A stretch of DNA of 64,000 nucleotides from Physcia stellaris (lineage: Eukaryota; Ascomycota; Lecanoromycetes; Caliciales; Physciaceae). The notes beneath the pieces are model-generated. The model searched no databases. It was not told where the DNA came from and worked only from the letters and a program-made list of their open reading frames with translations. Below, piece after piece: positions 1-10,310 of this stretch (the first letter of the stretch is position 1; each line of letters opens with the position of its first letter). The translations under genes were made by a program, and so were the position numbers. The stretch spans positions 868,001 through 932,000 of the forward strand of contig JABSSW010000002.1 of NCBI GenBank assembly GCA_018902385.1. The letters are read 5' to 3'.

Positions 1-1586
1 CAAGCTTCTGGGGCCAAGCATTGTCATCACTGGGGAAGGGATAGGTGAAGAAGCGAAGTCGGGACTCCGCCTCAATATATGTATCACATCGTCGACGCAC
101 CGGGAACCTCAGCCTCGAAAGACGACAGGGAGCTGAAACAGGAGCGAATCTGCAAACGCCAGACTAAAGTTGCAGATCTGCCAATCAAATTCTCACCCGT
201 TGCCGGACTGCTTAGTCATTAGTTCTACCAATCCAATGAGCGAGCCAAAAATTCGGCTAAATCGACTGCCGAGCTCCTTGTGGCGAGTTCGCCATTTGGA
301 ACATTTTGGGATTTCATATCTTTTCCAATCTATTGAGGTGACATTCTGATAGGTTAACAAATAGATATATTATTATTTTCTTAGGAACCGCGTGCTAAAA
401 AAGAATATATCACGTGTTAGCAATCGCAAAAGTCGCACAAGTACTGACCTAGTCTTTGCTATCTCCAGCCTTCCTCTGACATGCCCATCGATCCCTTCAT
501 CTTCTCCGCGCACACTCGATCTTACTCCTCCCAGAGTAAGCCACCCATTCATATGAACCGTCAAATTGACGGCTTCTGACCCAGTCTGCGGTTTCGATGG
601 TACATTCGGTAGCTGCGCCGACTTCGTGTTGCCATTTGCGTTCCGACTTTGCTTCTACGAATATGACGACTTTCATCTGCTCCTCGCGCCGTAGTGGCTG
701 TTTCGCAATAAATTTATCGATTGTAGAAGCAAAGTGGAACATTTTGCTTGAAGTTGTCTTACTCAAAGCTTATGGTTGTACTGTATATGTTTGTGAAAAG
801 CGCCTTCTTGGTAAATGGAGATTAGGTGGAGGGTAATGTGTAAGGAAAGTGTAAGTCGAATGGTTGAGGTATAAATCCAAATTTATGGAGGAGGAAACAG
901 AAGGAGTAGACAGTGGCATTGTTCACATAGGATCAATGCGGTCTCTCTAAGATCACAATCCTTTGTCTTATGCTGGGCTTCTCCTTCGTATTCTTAAAGG
1001 ATAGGCTGAATCTTTGTTCTTTCAGGACCAGGGACAATTTGTCTGGCTGTTTAGCTGGAATTGCCGTGGAGATGTACATCTGGGACAGACATGAATGATC
1101 ATTCTGAGGCGCCTTCTCGTTGAACAATCATTTACCTTTGATGTCTGACCAAAAAAAGTCGCGATGGCGGTCATAGACCATACCCGCCTTGGGGAATCTG
1201 ATAAATGTATCTTGCAAGAAGGATTAACCTTCCTCCCGTCTGACGTCATGCCAAGCTTTCCATCGCGAAAAGGCGCTAGCGGAGATAATAACGTTCCGAC
1301 CCGAATTAAAAGGTCGACCAGGTCCGAGGTCGAGAGACTGACAGCCTCTTTTTCTACCTTACCTAATTTTCTCTTCATACCGAGATGTGAGATAGCCATA
1401 GATGTAGTAGCACGTACCTCGGATGCCTACTCTTTGTTGTAAGAGTCTAGGCCCATATCCTTGACTAAGTTTCATGCCCTCAACCCTCATGCCTTTCTTT
1501 AAGAAGAGCTGAGTTCACAACACTGGACCTTGCCACAAGGTCCTGATTACCTATGTCTTGTCTAATGCCTTGTCGGAAAGTAAAGA
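1..1586. other. Intergenic region, no gene recognised
   Basis: Only short overlapping open frames on both strands are seen, none resembling a known family and none with convincing splice signals. The stretch has ordinary base composition and precedes the DUF3431 gene, so its right end should hold that gene's promoter. I see no repeat or RNA gene in it. Confidence 0.4.
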
Positions 1587-2720
1587 ATGCGACGAAGAAA
1601 CCGCAAATCCCTTATCAACCTCATTGTCTTCGCTACGGTCTTGTTTTTCATCTTGTATTTCAATCGTCCCGCCTCCCACCCAACATATAATTGGACCCAA
1701 ATCAGGTACAAAGCCAGGTCCTATACATCTCCACCGATCCGCGGCATCTGTCCTGGTTTGGTAGCTAGCTCAAAGCCAGCGTTGGTTGTGGCAAGGGTAG
1801 AAGCGGATGGCTCCACAGATTGGCTCTCTTCTCCATCGATAGAAAACAAATACCATCTATGCATCTACACCGCCGACGCACCCGTTTCATCATCCCAAAA
1901 TCTTCAACTCCCAGCCAATCGTGGTCACGAAGCAATGGCCTACCTGACATTCATAATCGATAATTACGCCTCCATACCCGCATCGGGGGCTGTCTTTGTG
2001 CACGGCTCTCGCTTTGCATGGCATAATGACCATCCAGACTACGACAATACAGCTTTGCTGTCGTTGCTTAATGTCAGTGCTGCGATTACAGCCCATGGAT
2101 ACCACAACCTTCGCTGCGACTGGAGAGCAAGCACATGTTTGGCTGCTGAAGCGCCACCGCAGAGGAGCCTCGAGACGAAGATGAGAGCTGTGCTGGAGCC
2201 CTGGAATATGCGGGCTGTATCCGATCAGGCGTTGCCCGGCGCATTAATGGCTATCTTCGGTCATGATCTCGATCAGGAATCGCAGCTTGGAAGGGATGAC
2301 GCAGTAAGGTCTCAGTGTTGTGCACAATTTGTGGTAGCTCGGCACAGTATCTGGCGGTGGGAGAGGGAGGAGTATGTGGCTCTGAGGCAGTGGTTGCTAG
2401 ATGGGAGTGCTGGCAGTGGGACTGCAGCGAATACTGCAGCGCCGAGCGATGATCGCGTTGCAGGCCGAATCCTGTCCTATGTGTGGCATATCCTTTTCAT
2501 TCGCGAGGCCAGATTCGATGGCCAGGGACCATTGAGTGGCGTTCAGAGTGGCGTCGATCTGCAGCGACTCAACTCATTGGCATGCCCTCGTGCTGAAGAG
2601 TGCTATTGCCGCCTGTATGGGCGCTGTGGTCTTGAGTGCTCCAGTGGTAGCTGTCTTGGACAGTATCACTTGCCGCAAGACTTAAAACTTCCTGAAGACT
2701 GGGCAGCGACGCATCCGTAA
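1587..2720 (+). CDS. DUF3431 family membrane protein
   Basis: A single-exon gene of 377 residues starting at an ATG. A hydrophobic stretch at about residues 8-27, after a basic MRRRNRK start, looks like an N-terminal signal anchor, so a type II membrane protein of the secretory pathway is likely. The body has the marks of the fungal DUF3431 family: a VVAR strand near residue 66, then RGHEAMAYLTFIIDNY, FVHGSRFAWHNDHPDYDN, and later CCAQFVVAR followed by a WHILF stretch. The family is widespread in ascomycetes and its biochemical role is unknown; a glycosyltransferase-like fold has been suggested for it, but nothing in the sequence proves an activity. The C-terminus is cysteine-rich (CYCRLYGRCGLEC), which suits a lumenal domain. 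No neighbour suggests a pathway. Confidence 0.85.
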   Translation: MRRRNRKSLINLIVFATVLFFILYFNRPASHPTYNWTQIRYKARSYTSPPIRGICPGLVASSKPALVVARVEADGSTDWLSSPSIENKYHLCIYTADAPVSSSQNLQLPANRGHEAMAYLTFIIDNYASIPASGAVFVHGSRFAWHNDHPDYDNTALLSLLNVSAAITAHGYHNLRCDWRASTCLAAEAPPQRSLETKMRAVLEPWNMRAVSDQALPGALMAIFGHDLDQESQLGRDDAVRSQCCAQFVVARHSIWRWEREEYVALRQWLLDGSAGSGTAANTAAPSDDRVAGRILSYVWHILFIREARFDGQGPLSGVQSGVDLQRLNSLACPRAEECYCRLYGRCGLECSSGSCLGQYHLPQDLKLPEDWAATHP

Positions 2721-3233
2721 AGCATATCAGCCCGTGAGGCAAGCAGGCAGGTGTATTACGGTTCAATACGATACGCTTGCGCTCTTCGACAATGATACGG
2801 TCTGCCTAACTCCAGAGCATGGGATCTGTCTTTGGCAAAACGGGTAGTATACATCTTTAGCCAAATGAAATAGTTGAGCTTCTTACGACTCGGGAATCCG
2901 TACAGCTGCTAGAAACCGCTGCAGTCTGAGTAAAGTCGAGTATGCCCAGCTATCTAATGTGAACAGACCAATCGAGGTCTTCATTGAGGTAGATGGCGAT
3001 CTGCATTCTGGGGAATAATCGGTTCGACTGTGGATTGGAGGCCGATAAAGTGAGACAGCGGAATGCAGCCACCCAGTACGGGCCGAGCCGAGTCCCGATG
3101 GTCGAGTGACGGTTAGTGTCGGCTTGGTATGGTGAGATGACGTGAGATGATGCAAGTGCTGATCGCGGAGAACAAACCAAGTCGATATCTCATGCTTCCT
3201 TTCAGAGCCTTGACGAAGGCCACAATCATTTAA
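2721..3233. other. Intergenic spacer before LTR element
   Basis: This holds the 3' flank of the DUF3431 gene and ends with TTTAA (3229-3233), the left copy of the target duplication of the LTR element that starts at 3234. Open frames here on the minus strand run into the LTR and look fortuitous. Confidence 0.5.
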
Positions 3234-3364
3234 TGTTAGGAATCGGTATGCCCCAGAGCCTTGGCAACACGTGACTAGGGCAATAGGCCAAATAAGCCAC
3301 GGTCGCATGTAACTAGAAAACGTACACATCTACATATCAATGCAATACTATTCAGACTTCAACA
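3234..3364 (+). repeat. 5' LTR of outer element
   Basis: 131 bp with TG..CA ends, paired with 9048-9178. It keeps near-normal base composition beside a very AT-rich interior. Confidence 0.88.
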
Positions 3365-3766
3365 GATTATGATGTTCGCACACGCAAAAACTGCACATTA
3401 ATCAATTTTATTACATTATATTGTGTTCGTGATAGTCACGTCAACGCTGTACACGTCGTCGTCGTCGTCGCAATGACAAAAGTCAAAGCGATAAACATAA
3501 ATGATCACAAAATTCGTCTACTTATCGAAAACAATTACAATGATTGATTGATGAATATACGAATCATATTGCGTTCACGAAAATTTTGAAAATACGTCAT
3601 CGAATTTTACGTATCTATTTTCAATTCAGCAAATTTCAAAAAGTTTATCGATTTGAAAATAATCAACGTCAAAATCGAAAAAATTGAATGAAAAAACAAA
3701 ATCGAAAAAACGATCGATTACATGACGTTTACAATAAACACAAAAATGAAAAACAAATTCAAAAAC

Positions 3767-3964
3767 TGTTGAAAATACAGTTTTCGCAAATGTGTTGCAG
3801 TCAGAATTCAATTGATATAATTTGACGAAAACAAAACTAATGTGTTCTTGTTGAGATTAGTGTTTTGACATTCGCATATTTCTTGTGTTTTCATTTGCAT
3901 GTATGTTACAAGAATAACGAAATTCAGAACAATAAAATGATAATCATTCATGATTTTTTCAATA
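3767..3964 (+). repeat. 5' LTR of nested element
   Basis: 198-bp direct repeat paired with 6877-7073. The left target duplication, AAAAC, lies directly before it. Confidence 0.82.
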
Positions 3965-5891
3965 AGTTATGAGAATCGAATTAGCAGTTTTCGTTACATT
4001 TAATATCAATTACAACAGTATGAAAACATATCAAAGCACGTAATAATTAGTCGCACGAAATACAGCAATGTACAACAACAATAATCAATTCAATGAAATA
4101 TTCAGTTTTGTCAAATCAGAAATCGATTTAATTGCAAGCAACATTCAGTATTTTGATACACACGATCAGTATTATTCAATACATTTTCAATTACATCGAT
4201 AACATTTATTTATTTATTTATTTACGAAGTTTTCGACACAATCAGTTTTCGATTTATTTATTTATTTTACGAACTCGCGTATTCATTTATTCGAATTTTT
4301 ACGCGAAATTTATTTACGTATCATTCAATCAGAATGACGATTCGTATTTTTTTTGCGAATTTCGCATTTTTCATTTTCGAATCGTCGTTCGTTTTTTTTT
4401 TGATCATTTTTTTTTTGCATTTGCATTTCAATCAATAACATATTCGCGAATGAGTCAATAACGCAAAATTTTCGATTTTTGTACGAGCAACATCAACAGA
4501 ATCAAACAAGTCAAAAATGCGCTTGATTCATTCAAGCGAAAAAAGCACAAGAAAATTATTTGATACGAAAGCACGAGTCGAAAATGAAAAATAAACTCAG
4601 ACAGAAAGCGAAAAAATCGTTGAAACAAAAAGAAAAAATTCGCATAACAACGAAACGAACAGAAAAATATACGTGCAAACGTTGCAAAACGATCAAATTC
4701 GATAACAACATCAAGTTGCACGAGCATATTTGCACTCGACACGCAAAGAAATCGAAAACAATTGTTTCGCTTTTTGCGCAAATTTCAGAATCGAAAACTG
4801 TTTCGCAACAATCAATGTTTTCATTTTTTTCGTCATTTCGATCGATAATTTTTTCAGTGTTCACATCATCGAAATTTTTATTTTTTTCGATATTCGTATC
4901 AGAAATTGTACGCGAACGTTCAGAAAGCACATTTTGTTTCGAAATTTCGTCAAATTTCTCGTCGATTGCAACATCACGAAAAGCGATATTTTAAGCAAAA
5001 ATTGTTTCACGATCAGTCGTTGCATCGAAATCTTTTCGTTTTTCGATTGCGACATTCAAATCGATGTGCAAATTCTTGAAAAATGCAAACATTGTTTGTT
5101 TGTTTATTTCGTTTCGAATTTTTACATCATCGAGATTTTATTTCATTGTGAACGATTTGTTTTGCATGTTCGCAGAAAAGTCGAATTCATTTGATTTGCA
5201 ACAACATCAAATGCGTTCGTTTTTTTCGAAAATCGTTGACAAAAGCAATTGCAAATTTGATTTTATACAAACGCGCATTACGTCATATTTTCACGCGACG
5301 ATTTCATTTGTTTCGAAATCGATCAAATTCGAAACATTTGCATCAATTCATGTTCGCGAAAACGATTCGCGTCAATTTTCGATTTCGCGATGACTTTCGA
5401 TTTCATTTTTTTTTTTCTTTTCGATTTGTTTCGATGCGTTTTTTTTTTCGACATTTTCGCGTTTATTTTTTGTTTGCAAACATTGTCAAAAACGTTTCGT
5501 CATTTATTGATTTACTGATTGAATTATGTTTAGTGTTTCAAAAGTTGAAAACAATGAAATATTCAAAGAAATGCGCTATTGACGTTTCGTTTTTTTTCAT
5601 TTTGCTTTGAAAAAATATTGATTTCTTTTCGAAAAAGTCATTATTTTGAGAAAGTTAACATGTTGTTTGTTTGTTTGTTGTGTTCGTTCATTTTTCTGTC
5701 AATCGTTGATCGATCTGAAAAAATTAAAAGTTGTTGTATGTTTTGTTTTATTGTTTAACGAATACGATAAAAATTTATTTTTGTTGTGATTTCGTTTTGA
5801 TTTAACACGATTAATTATCGTTTTTTTCTTTATTATTTTTGAAATTTAGTCGCTCGATAAATACGAAAAAGAGAAAATGACAATACAATTT

Positions 5892-6108
5892 GTCAATGCA
5901 ATCTCGAAAAAACGTATTGACATATTGTACGCACAATTGTTAAAAAAAGACGATTACACATTCGAAATTCGATGAAATCACATAATATCGTTTCGAAAAA
6001 ACGTATTATGCAATCATTACATATTCGACAATACAGTTTCGAAAAAGCGTATTGTATAAATACGATCATGAAGTCACATAATATCGTTTCGAAAAAGCGT
6101 ATTATGCA
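5892..6108. repeat. Array of four small hairpins
   Basis: Four inverted repeats with stems of about 7-9 bp lie at about 5892-5921, 5980-6010, 6028-6056 and 6077-6107. Each loop keeps the core TTCGAAAAA or a close variant, while stem sequences differ between units but stay paired (for example ACAATAC with GTATTGT, and CATAATA with TATTATG). Units two and four are almost identical, suggesting local duplication. The array lies inside the nested LTR element. Its function is unknown. Confidence 0.55.
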
Positions 6109-6876
6109 ATCATATTATTTTTCGATTTTGCAGAGCAGAAATTCGATCAAGAACAAGAATTCGATCAAAAAACACAAATAATGTTGAAAATATTTGATTT
6201 TTTCGCATACTAATCGATCTGATTTTCTGACAGATTTTAGTCAGATCAAAAAAGTTCGATTTTGCATTTTTTGCATCGATACATTTTTTTTCTGATCGAT
6301 TTTTCGATCATTTTTTGTTTGTTTCACATATTTGACATATTTTATGAAATTTTTACAGTCAAATCGCATAGATATCGAAACATTGATGTCGCACGAAATA
6401 TCTGAAAATTTTGAAATTCACAATGATGTTATCAAATCATGATGTGATTTGCATTCTCGTCAATATCGCATTATTCAGACAAAAAGTATTTGTTTCATGA
6501 TGTGTCGTTTATTCAATTTTAGATATCAATATTCATATCGATGTTTCATTTCATGAAGATGCATATTCAGAACGTCGCAATTTTTCGAATGTTCGATCGC
6601 ACGTTTTACAATTCGACTTTACGTCATATTTGAAATCAATAAATCATCGAATTTCGATTCGTTCGTTTTTGCAATTTTCGCATCGATACATGACTCGACA
6701 TTGAAAAAGTTTGTTCGAAAATTTCAAACAACGTATCGTTGAAAAAGTCGCATCGTTGAAGAAGTCAAAATTCGCATCGCTGAAAAAATCACATCGTTAA
6801 AAGAATTTGCACGAAAATTCTAAATTGAACTCTTTAAAATACAAAACAGAAAACACAAGCGATTACTGTGAAAAAA

Positions 6877-7073
6877 TGTTGAAAATACAGTTTTCGCAAA
6901 TGTGTTGCAATCAGAATTCAATTGATATAACTTGACGAAAACAAAATTAATGCGTTTTTGTTGAAATTAATGTCTTGACATTCGCACATTTCTTGTGTTT
7001 CATTTGCATGTATGTTACAAAAACAACGAAATTCAAAGCAATAAAATGATAGTCATTCATGATTCTTTCAATA
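6877..7073 (+). repeat. 3' LTR of nested element
   Basis: 197-bp direct repeat paired with 3767-3964, followed by the right copy of AAAAC (7074-7078). Confidence 0.82.
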
Positions 7074-8762
7074 AAAACGAACATTTCAACAATAGTTACA
7101 AAATGTTATTGAAAACAAGTTTATTCGTGAATTTTTTCAAAAAAATTTCGTGCAGAGTTTCAGAATTAAAACTAAATCTGATAAAATTGCGAAATTCTCG
7201 TCGTTCAAATCAGAGTCTCGCAATTTTTTCGCGACTTCATCTATTTCGCACGTTAATAGTATTTGCATTCAATAAATAAAATTTACAGTCAAAAATTCAT
7301 TTTGAAACTTGAAATGAATTCTATTCAAATAATCAAAAATATCGAAAATCGAACGAATGCGCATTGAATTATAATGAAAAGCGCATCGTTGCATTGCAAA
7401 TATTGCGAAAGAATTGAAACGAAACATTTCGCGAAAAAACATTTAACAATGATTTAATTTTCGAAATTTCAAAATTATTGCGATAATTGACGAATTTCAA
7501 TAATTTTTGAAACGTTGAAATGCGCTCGTTCTGATTTACAATTTTAACTCATTAAATGAAAATCATATGTGATTGACGATTGATGTGCAAACTGCGAAGC
7601 AACTGTACGAGCGACGAAAAATTGAACGAAATCTTTTCGCAATCATTTCAATTGACGATTTGACACAAATCTGATCATGAAATTTTCGAAATCTCAAAAC
7701 TATTGCGATAATGAATCGATTTTTGTTATTTTTGCAATTTTGAAATGCGTTCATTTTGTTTTACAATTTTGACTAAATAAGTGAAAATCATATGTGATTG
7801 TTGATTGATGTGCAAAATTCGAAACAATTGTACGAACTTTCGCATTCAAAATGAATTTCGATGATTGAACGAAAAAAATTTGATGATTTATCGCATTGAA
7901 AATTTGAATTTTCAATTGATGAAAATTATCGAATTTAAAAAATACGAACGCAAGATTGATCAAAATTCTTTTCGATCGATCATTCGCGTCAAACGAATTT
8001 ACAGAATATTTTATTATAGAAAGAGTTTATCAAAAAAAAATTGAAATTCATCGACGATGCACAATTTATGAAATTCACAAAAATATTACTCGCTGAATAT
8101 CAAAAATTATCAAGATATGTCAAAATTTTTGAATAAAATCAAACAATTGAAAAAACGAATTGATGTTACAAAAATCAATCTCATTGTCGATAAACGAACA
8201 ATTATTTGTTTCATGATGAAATTGACACATGACAAAAAATATCGTTCGTTGATACAAATTTGAATCGTCATGTCGAATTTCACGAACGAAAAAGCGAAAA
8301 TCATGTTCATGAAAAAATATCGTCAACAAGAACACGTTAAAAAAAATATCGACGTCGTCAAAACAACGAAATTCAAAAACAACAAAAAGAAATTCGAAAA
8401 CGTTTTGCAAAGATTGCAATAAATCACATTTTGATTTATGTTGAAATATTCATTCAGAATCGATTTTCGAATGATTTCAAAAAAAAAAAAAAAAAAAAAA
8501 AACGCAACGAAATAAAATCAACACATTGAATGACAAAATCAAAAAAATTAAATTTCACACATTGATTTACATTTTCGAATTCGATATCGATGAAAATTAT
8601 ACAAATTCATCAAATGAAAATACTGATTGTCGATTTCGTTAATCAATATCAACGTACAACGAAAAATTTTCAGATTTAGAAAAAATTTGATTGTTTCGAA
8701 ATATTTGATTTCAATTTCACATGCAATGAAAATCAAAATTTTCACTAAACGAAACAACAACA

Positions 8763-8910
8763 AATCGAAATCAAGATTTCGTACAACGACACAAAAAATC
8801 GAAATCAAAATCTCGTACAACGTAACAAAAAATCGAAATTCAAAATCTCGTACAAATAACACAACAAAAACACATCGAATCGAAATCAAAATCTCGTACA
8901 ACAAGAAAAA
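8763..8910. repeat. Short tandem repeat, 34-bp unit
   Basis: Units starting at 8763, 8797, 8831 and 8878 share AATCGAAATCAAAATCTCG and then GTACAA-like sequence. The first three are spaced exactly 34 bp apart and the last 47 bp. The array lies in the outer LTR element downstream of its gag trace. A run of about 24 A lies nearby at 8479-8502. Confidence 0.7.
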
Positions 8911-9047
8911 TTCAAAATTTCAACGAAACGACACGAATTCGAAGTCAAAAATTTCACATACAAATGAAAACTCAACATCATGACGTCAAACGATAAAGAG
9001 AGCGAATAGATAAAATCAAGTTTCAAGATTTCAGATGCAAAAGGGAA

Positions 9048-9178
9048 TGTTAGAAATCGATATGCCTCAGGGCTTTGGCAACACGTGACTAGGGCAATAA
9101 ACCAAATAAGCCACGGTCGCATGTAACTAGAAAACGTACACACCTACATATCAATGCAATACTATTCAGACTCCAACA
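9048..9178 (+). repeat. 3' LTR of outer element
   Basis: 131 bp with TG..CA ends, paired with 3234-3364 and followed by TTTAA. It ends 34 bp before the start codon of the next gene. Confidence 0.88.
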
Positions 9179-9211
9179 TTTAACATCCTGTTGGCCATTT
9201 TTCGTAATAAT

Positions 9212-9850
9212 ATGACGTATCAACTCCACAATGCGTCACCTCACCAACCCGCCCTACCAACTCCGCTCCCCAAGTCCTTCACCATCCTCACACCCCCTGA
9301 CTGCGATACCTGGCGCAAACCACCTTCAACAAACCGCTTCAACGCACCCCTCCTTCTCCGCAGCCTCCCACTATCATCCCTCCGCTCAGCCCGCGTCACG
9401 GTAAACGCAGATTGGAAAACAAAGTTCGACCAAGGCGGGCTGGTTCTCGTTCTTCCTGGCCAAGAGGACAGAGGTAAGAGGAGATGGGTCAAGACTGGTA
9501 TCGAGTTCTTCGAGGGCAGACCGAATATCAGCACAGTGGCCTGCGATAGATGGGCTGACTGGAGCCTTGCACCTCTACCTCAAGGTGCTCGTGGGAAGAT
9601 TACGATTGAGCTGAGTAGGGAAGTTGAGGATGGTGAGAAGACAACTACGCTTTGGGTGCACAGTGTCGATGCAGATACAGGGGAGAGAAGGGCCTTGAGA
9701 GAGGTAAGCTGGGTTTTTGAGGATGAGAGTCTGCGGCAGGAGGTGGAATGTGAGATTGGGGTTTATGTAGCTAAGCCGATTAGGGATGAGGCGGACGAGA
9801 AGAAGGAGTTGGAGGTGAATTTCGAAGATTTGGTGATTGAGCAATGGTAA
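9212..9850 (+). CDS. DUF1349 family protein
   Basis: A single-exon gene of 212 residues from the first ATG at 9212. The centre carries the hallmarks of the DUF1349 family (concanavalin A-like fold, called 'regulation of enolase protein 1' in yeast-related annotation): WKTKFDQGGLVLVLP, WVKTGIEFFEGRPNIS, DRWADWSL, then LWVHSV and a REVSWVFED strand. The family is small (about 200 residues), probably cytosolic, and its ligand is unknown. No signal peptide or membrane segment is seen. The striking context is upstream: the outer LTR element ends at 9178 and its target duplication at 9183, so this gene's own promoter has been displaced by 5.9 kb and any transcript must now begin in or near the LTR or in the remaining 28 bases. 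The reading frame itself is intact, so the gene may still be expressed or has only recently been silenced. Confidence 0.85.
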   Translation: MTYQLHNASPHQPALPTPLPKSFTILTPPDCDTWRKPPSTNRFNAPLLLRSLPLSSLRSARVTVNADWKTKFDQGGLVLVLPGQEDRGKRRWVKTGIEFFEGRPNISTVACDRWADWSLAPLPQGARGKITIELSREVEDGEKTTTLWVHSVDADTGERRALREVSWVFEDESLRQEVECEIGVYVAKPIRDEADEKKELEVNFEDLVIEQW

Positions 9851-10310
9851 GTGAGGAGGTTCTTTGGACTTCCATTGGTTCAATACAACTATTGGATCAT
9901 CCCAAAGCTTCTTTTTACAGCCTGCATCAGCAGCGATCGGGCTAGGTCGCGGCTCATGGTCGTTTCGCGTTGCATCGTCACTGCCTTAAAAGTGCTTCCA
10001 AAACACCGTAGGAATGGTTCGCGAAAGCTGGATTGACTACCTTAATCGGGTCAAGCCCGTGATGCCGTGTAGCAGTAAATGGTCACAGCAGTGGGTATCA
10101 CAGGCGCTAACATGCGTGCGTTCGTGAGGCACAACTCTGCCCTAAGCTAGAGAGCTGAAATAATTAGTTTCAGAGGTTTCCTCCCTTTTCCTTTTCGTCG
10201 ACCCAGCTGTCGCGCTCTTCCATATTCAACTTGCTACATAGCTATCTATCGAATATTTGCCTGGAATGGGTGTTGTCTTCTTTTCTCGCTTGATTGATAT
10301 GTTTCCCAAT
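9851..10310. other. Intergenic spacer
   Basis: The spacer between the DUF1349 gene and the next plus-strand gene shows ordinary composition and no recognisable feature. Its last part should hold the promoter and leader of the surface-protein gene. Confidence 0.45.

Larger units (their letters stand above)
3767..7073 (+). mobile_element. Nested LTR element fossil with C2H2-finger frame
   Basis: Direct repeats of 198 and 197 bp (3767-3964 and 6877-7073) have imperfect inverted ends, TGTTGAAA and TTTCAATA. They are bounded by the 5-bp duplication AAAAC at 3762-3766 and 7074-7078. This is a 3.3-kb LTR element inserted into the gag region of the outer element, so it is the younger of the two. The interior has no recognisable polymerase. 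It holds a plus-strand frame at about 4560-4994 with a basic lead and a C2H2-type finger (CKRC followed by spaced histidines, about 4665-4745), then S/T-rich sequence, and further on an array of small hairpins (5892-6108). It is probably non-autonomous. The ends look whole; the interior is RIP-saturated and broken in many places. Confidence 0.8.
3234..9178 (+). mobile_element. LTR retrotransposon fossil, Copia-type gag, with nested element
   Basis: Two 131-bp direct repeats (3234-3364 and 9048-9178) begin TGTTAG and end CAACA and are flanked by the same 5-bp target duplication, TTTAA (3229-3233 and 9179-9183). These are LTRs of one insertion. The interior is extremely AT-rich. Traces of a Copia-type gag are visible on the plus strand, beginning near 3472, interrupted by the nested element at 3767-7073, and visible again at about 7990-8470, where they end in a CCHC-like zinc knuckle. 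No protease, integrase or reverse transcriptase trace was found. With the nest set aside the element is about 2.6 kb, which suits a non-autonomous gag-only (TR-GAG-like) element. Its ends are complete, but the coding part is thoroughly broken, with many breaks. The two LTRs differ at roughly nine sites by eye, all transitions, as expected of RIP, so LTR divergence is a poor clock. Confidence 0.85.

Noticed and set aside
1022-1442. Overlapping frames on both strands upstream of the DUF3431 gene
   Set aside because: They mirror each other, lack conserved motifs and have no splice signals or signal peptide; they look fortuitous.
4560-4994. C2H2 zinc-finger transcription factor gene
   Set aside because: The finger-like frame lies wholly between the LTRs of the nested element in RIP-saturated DNA, so it belongs to the element and is not a host regulator.
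5892-6108. CRISPR-like array
   Set aside because: The units are hairpins with irregular spacing and no unique spacers, in a eukaryotic retroelement; CRISPR does not apply.
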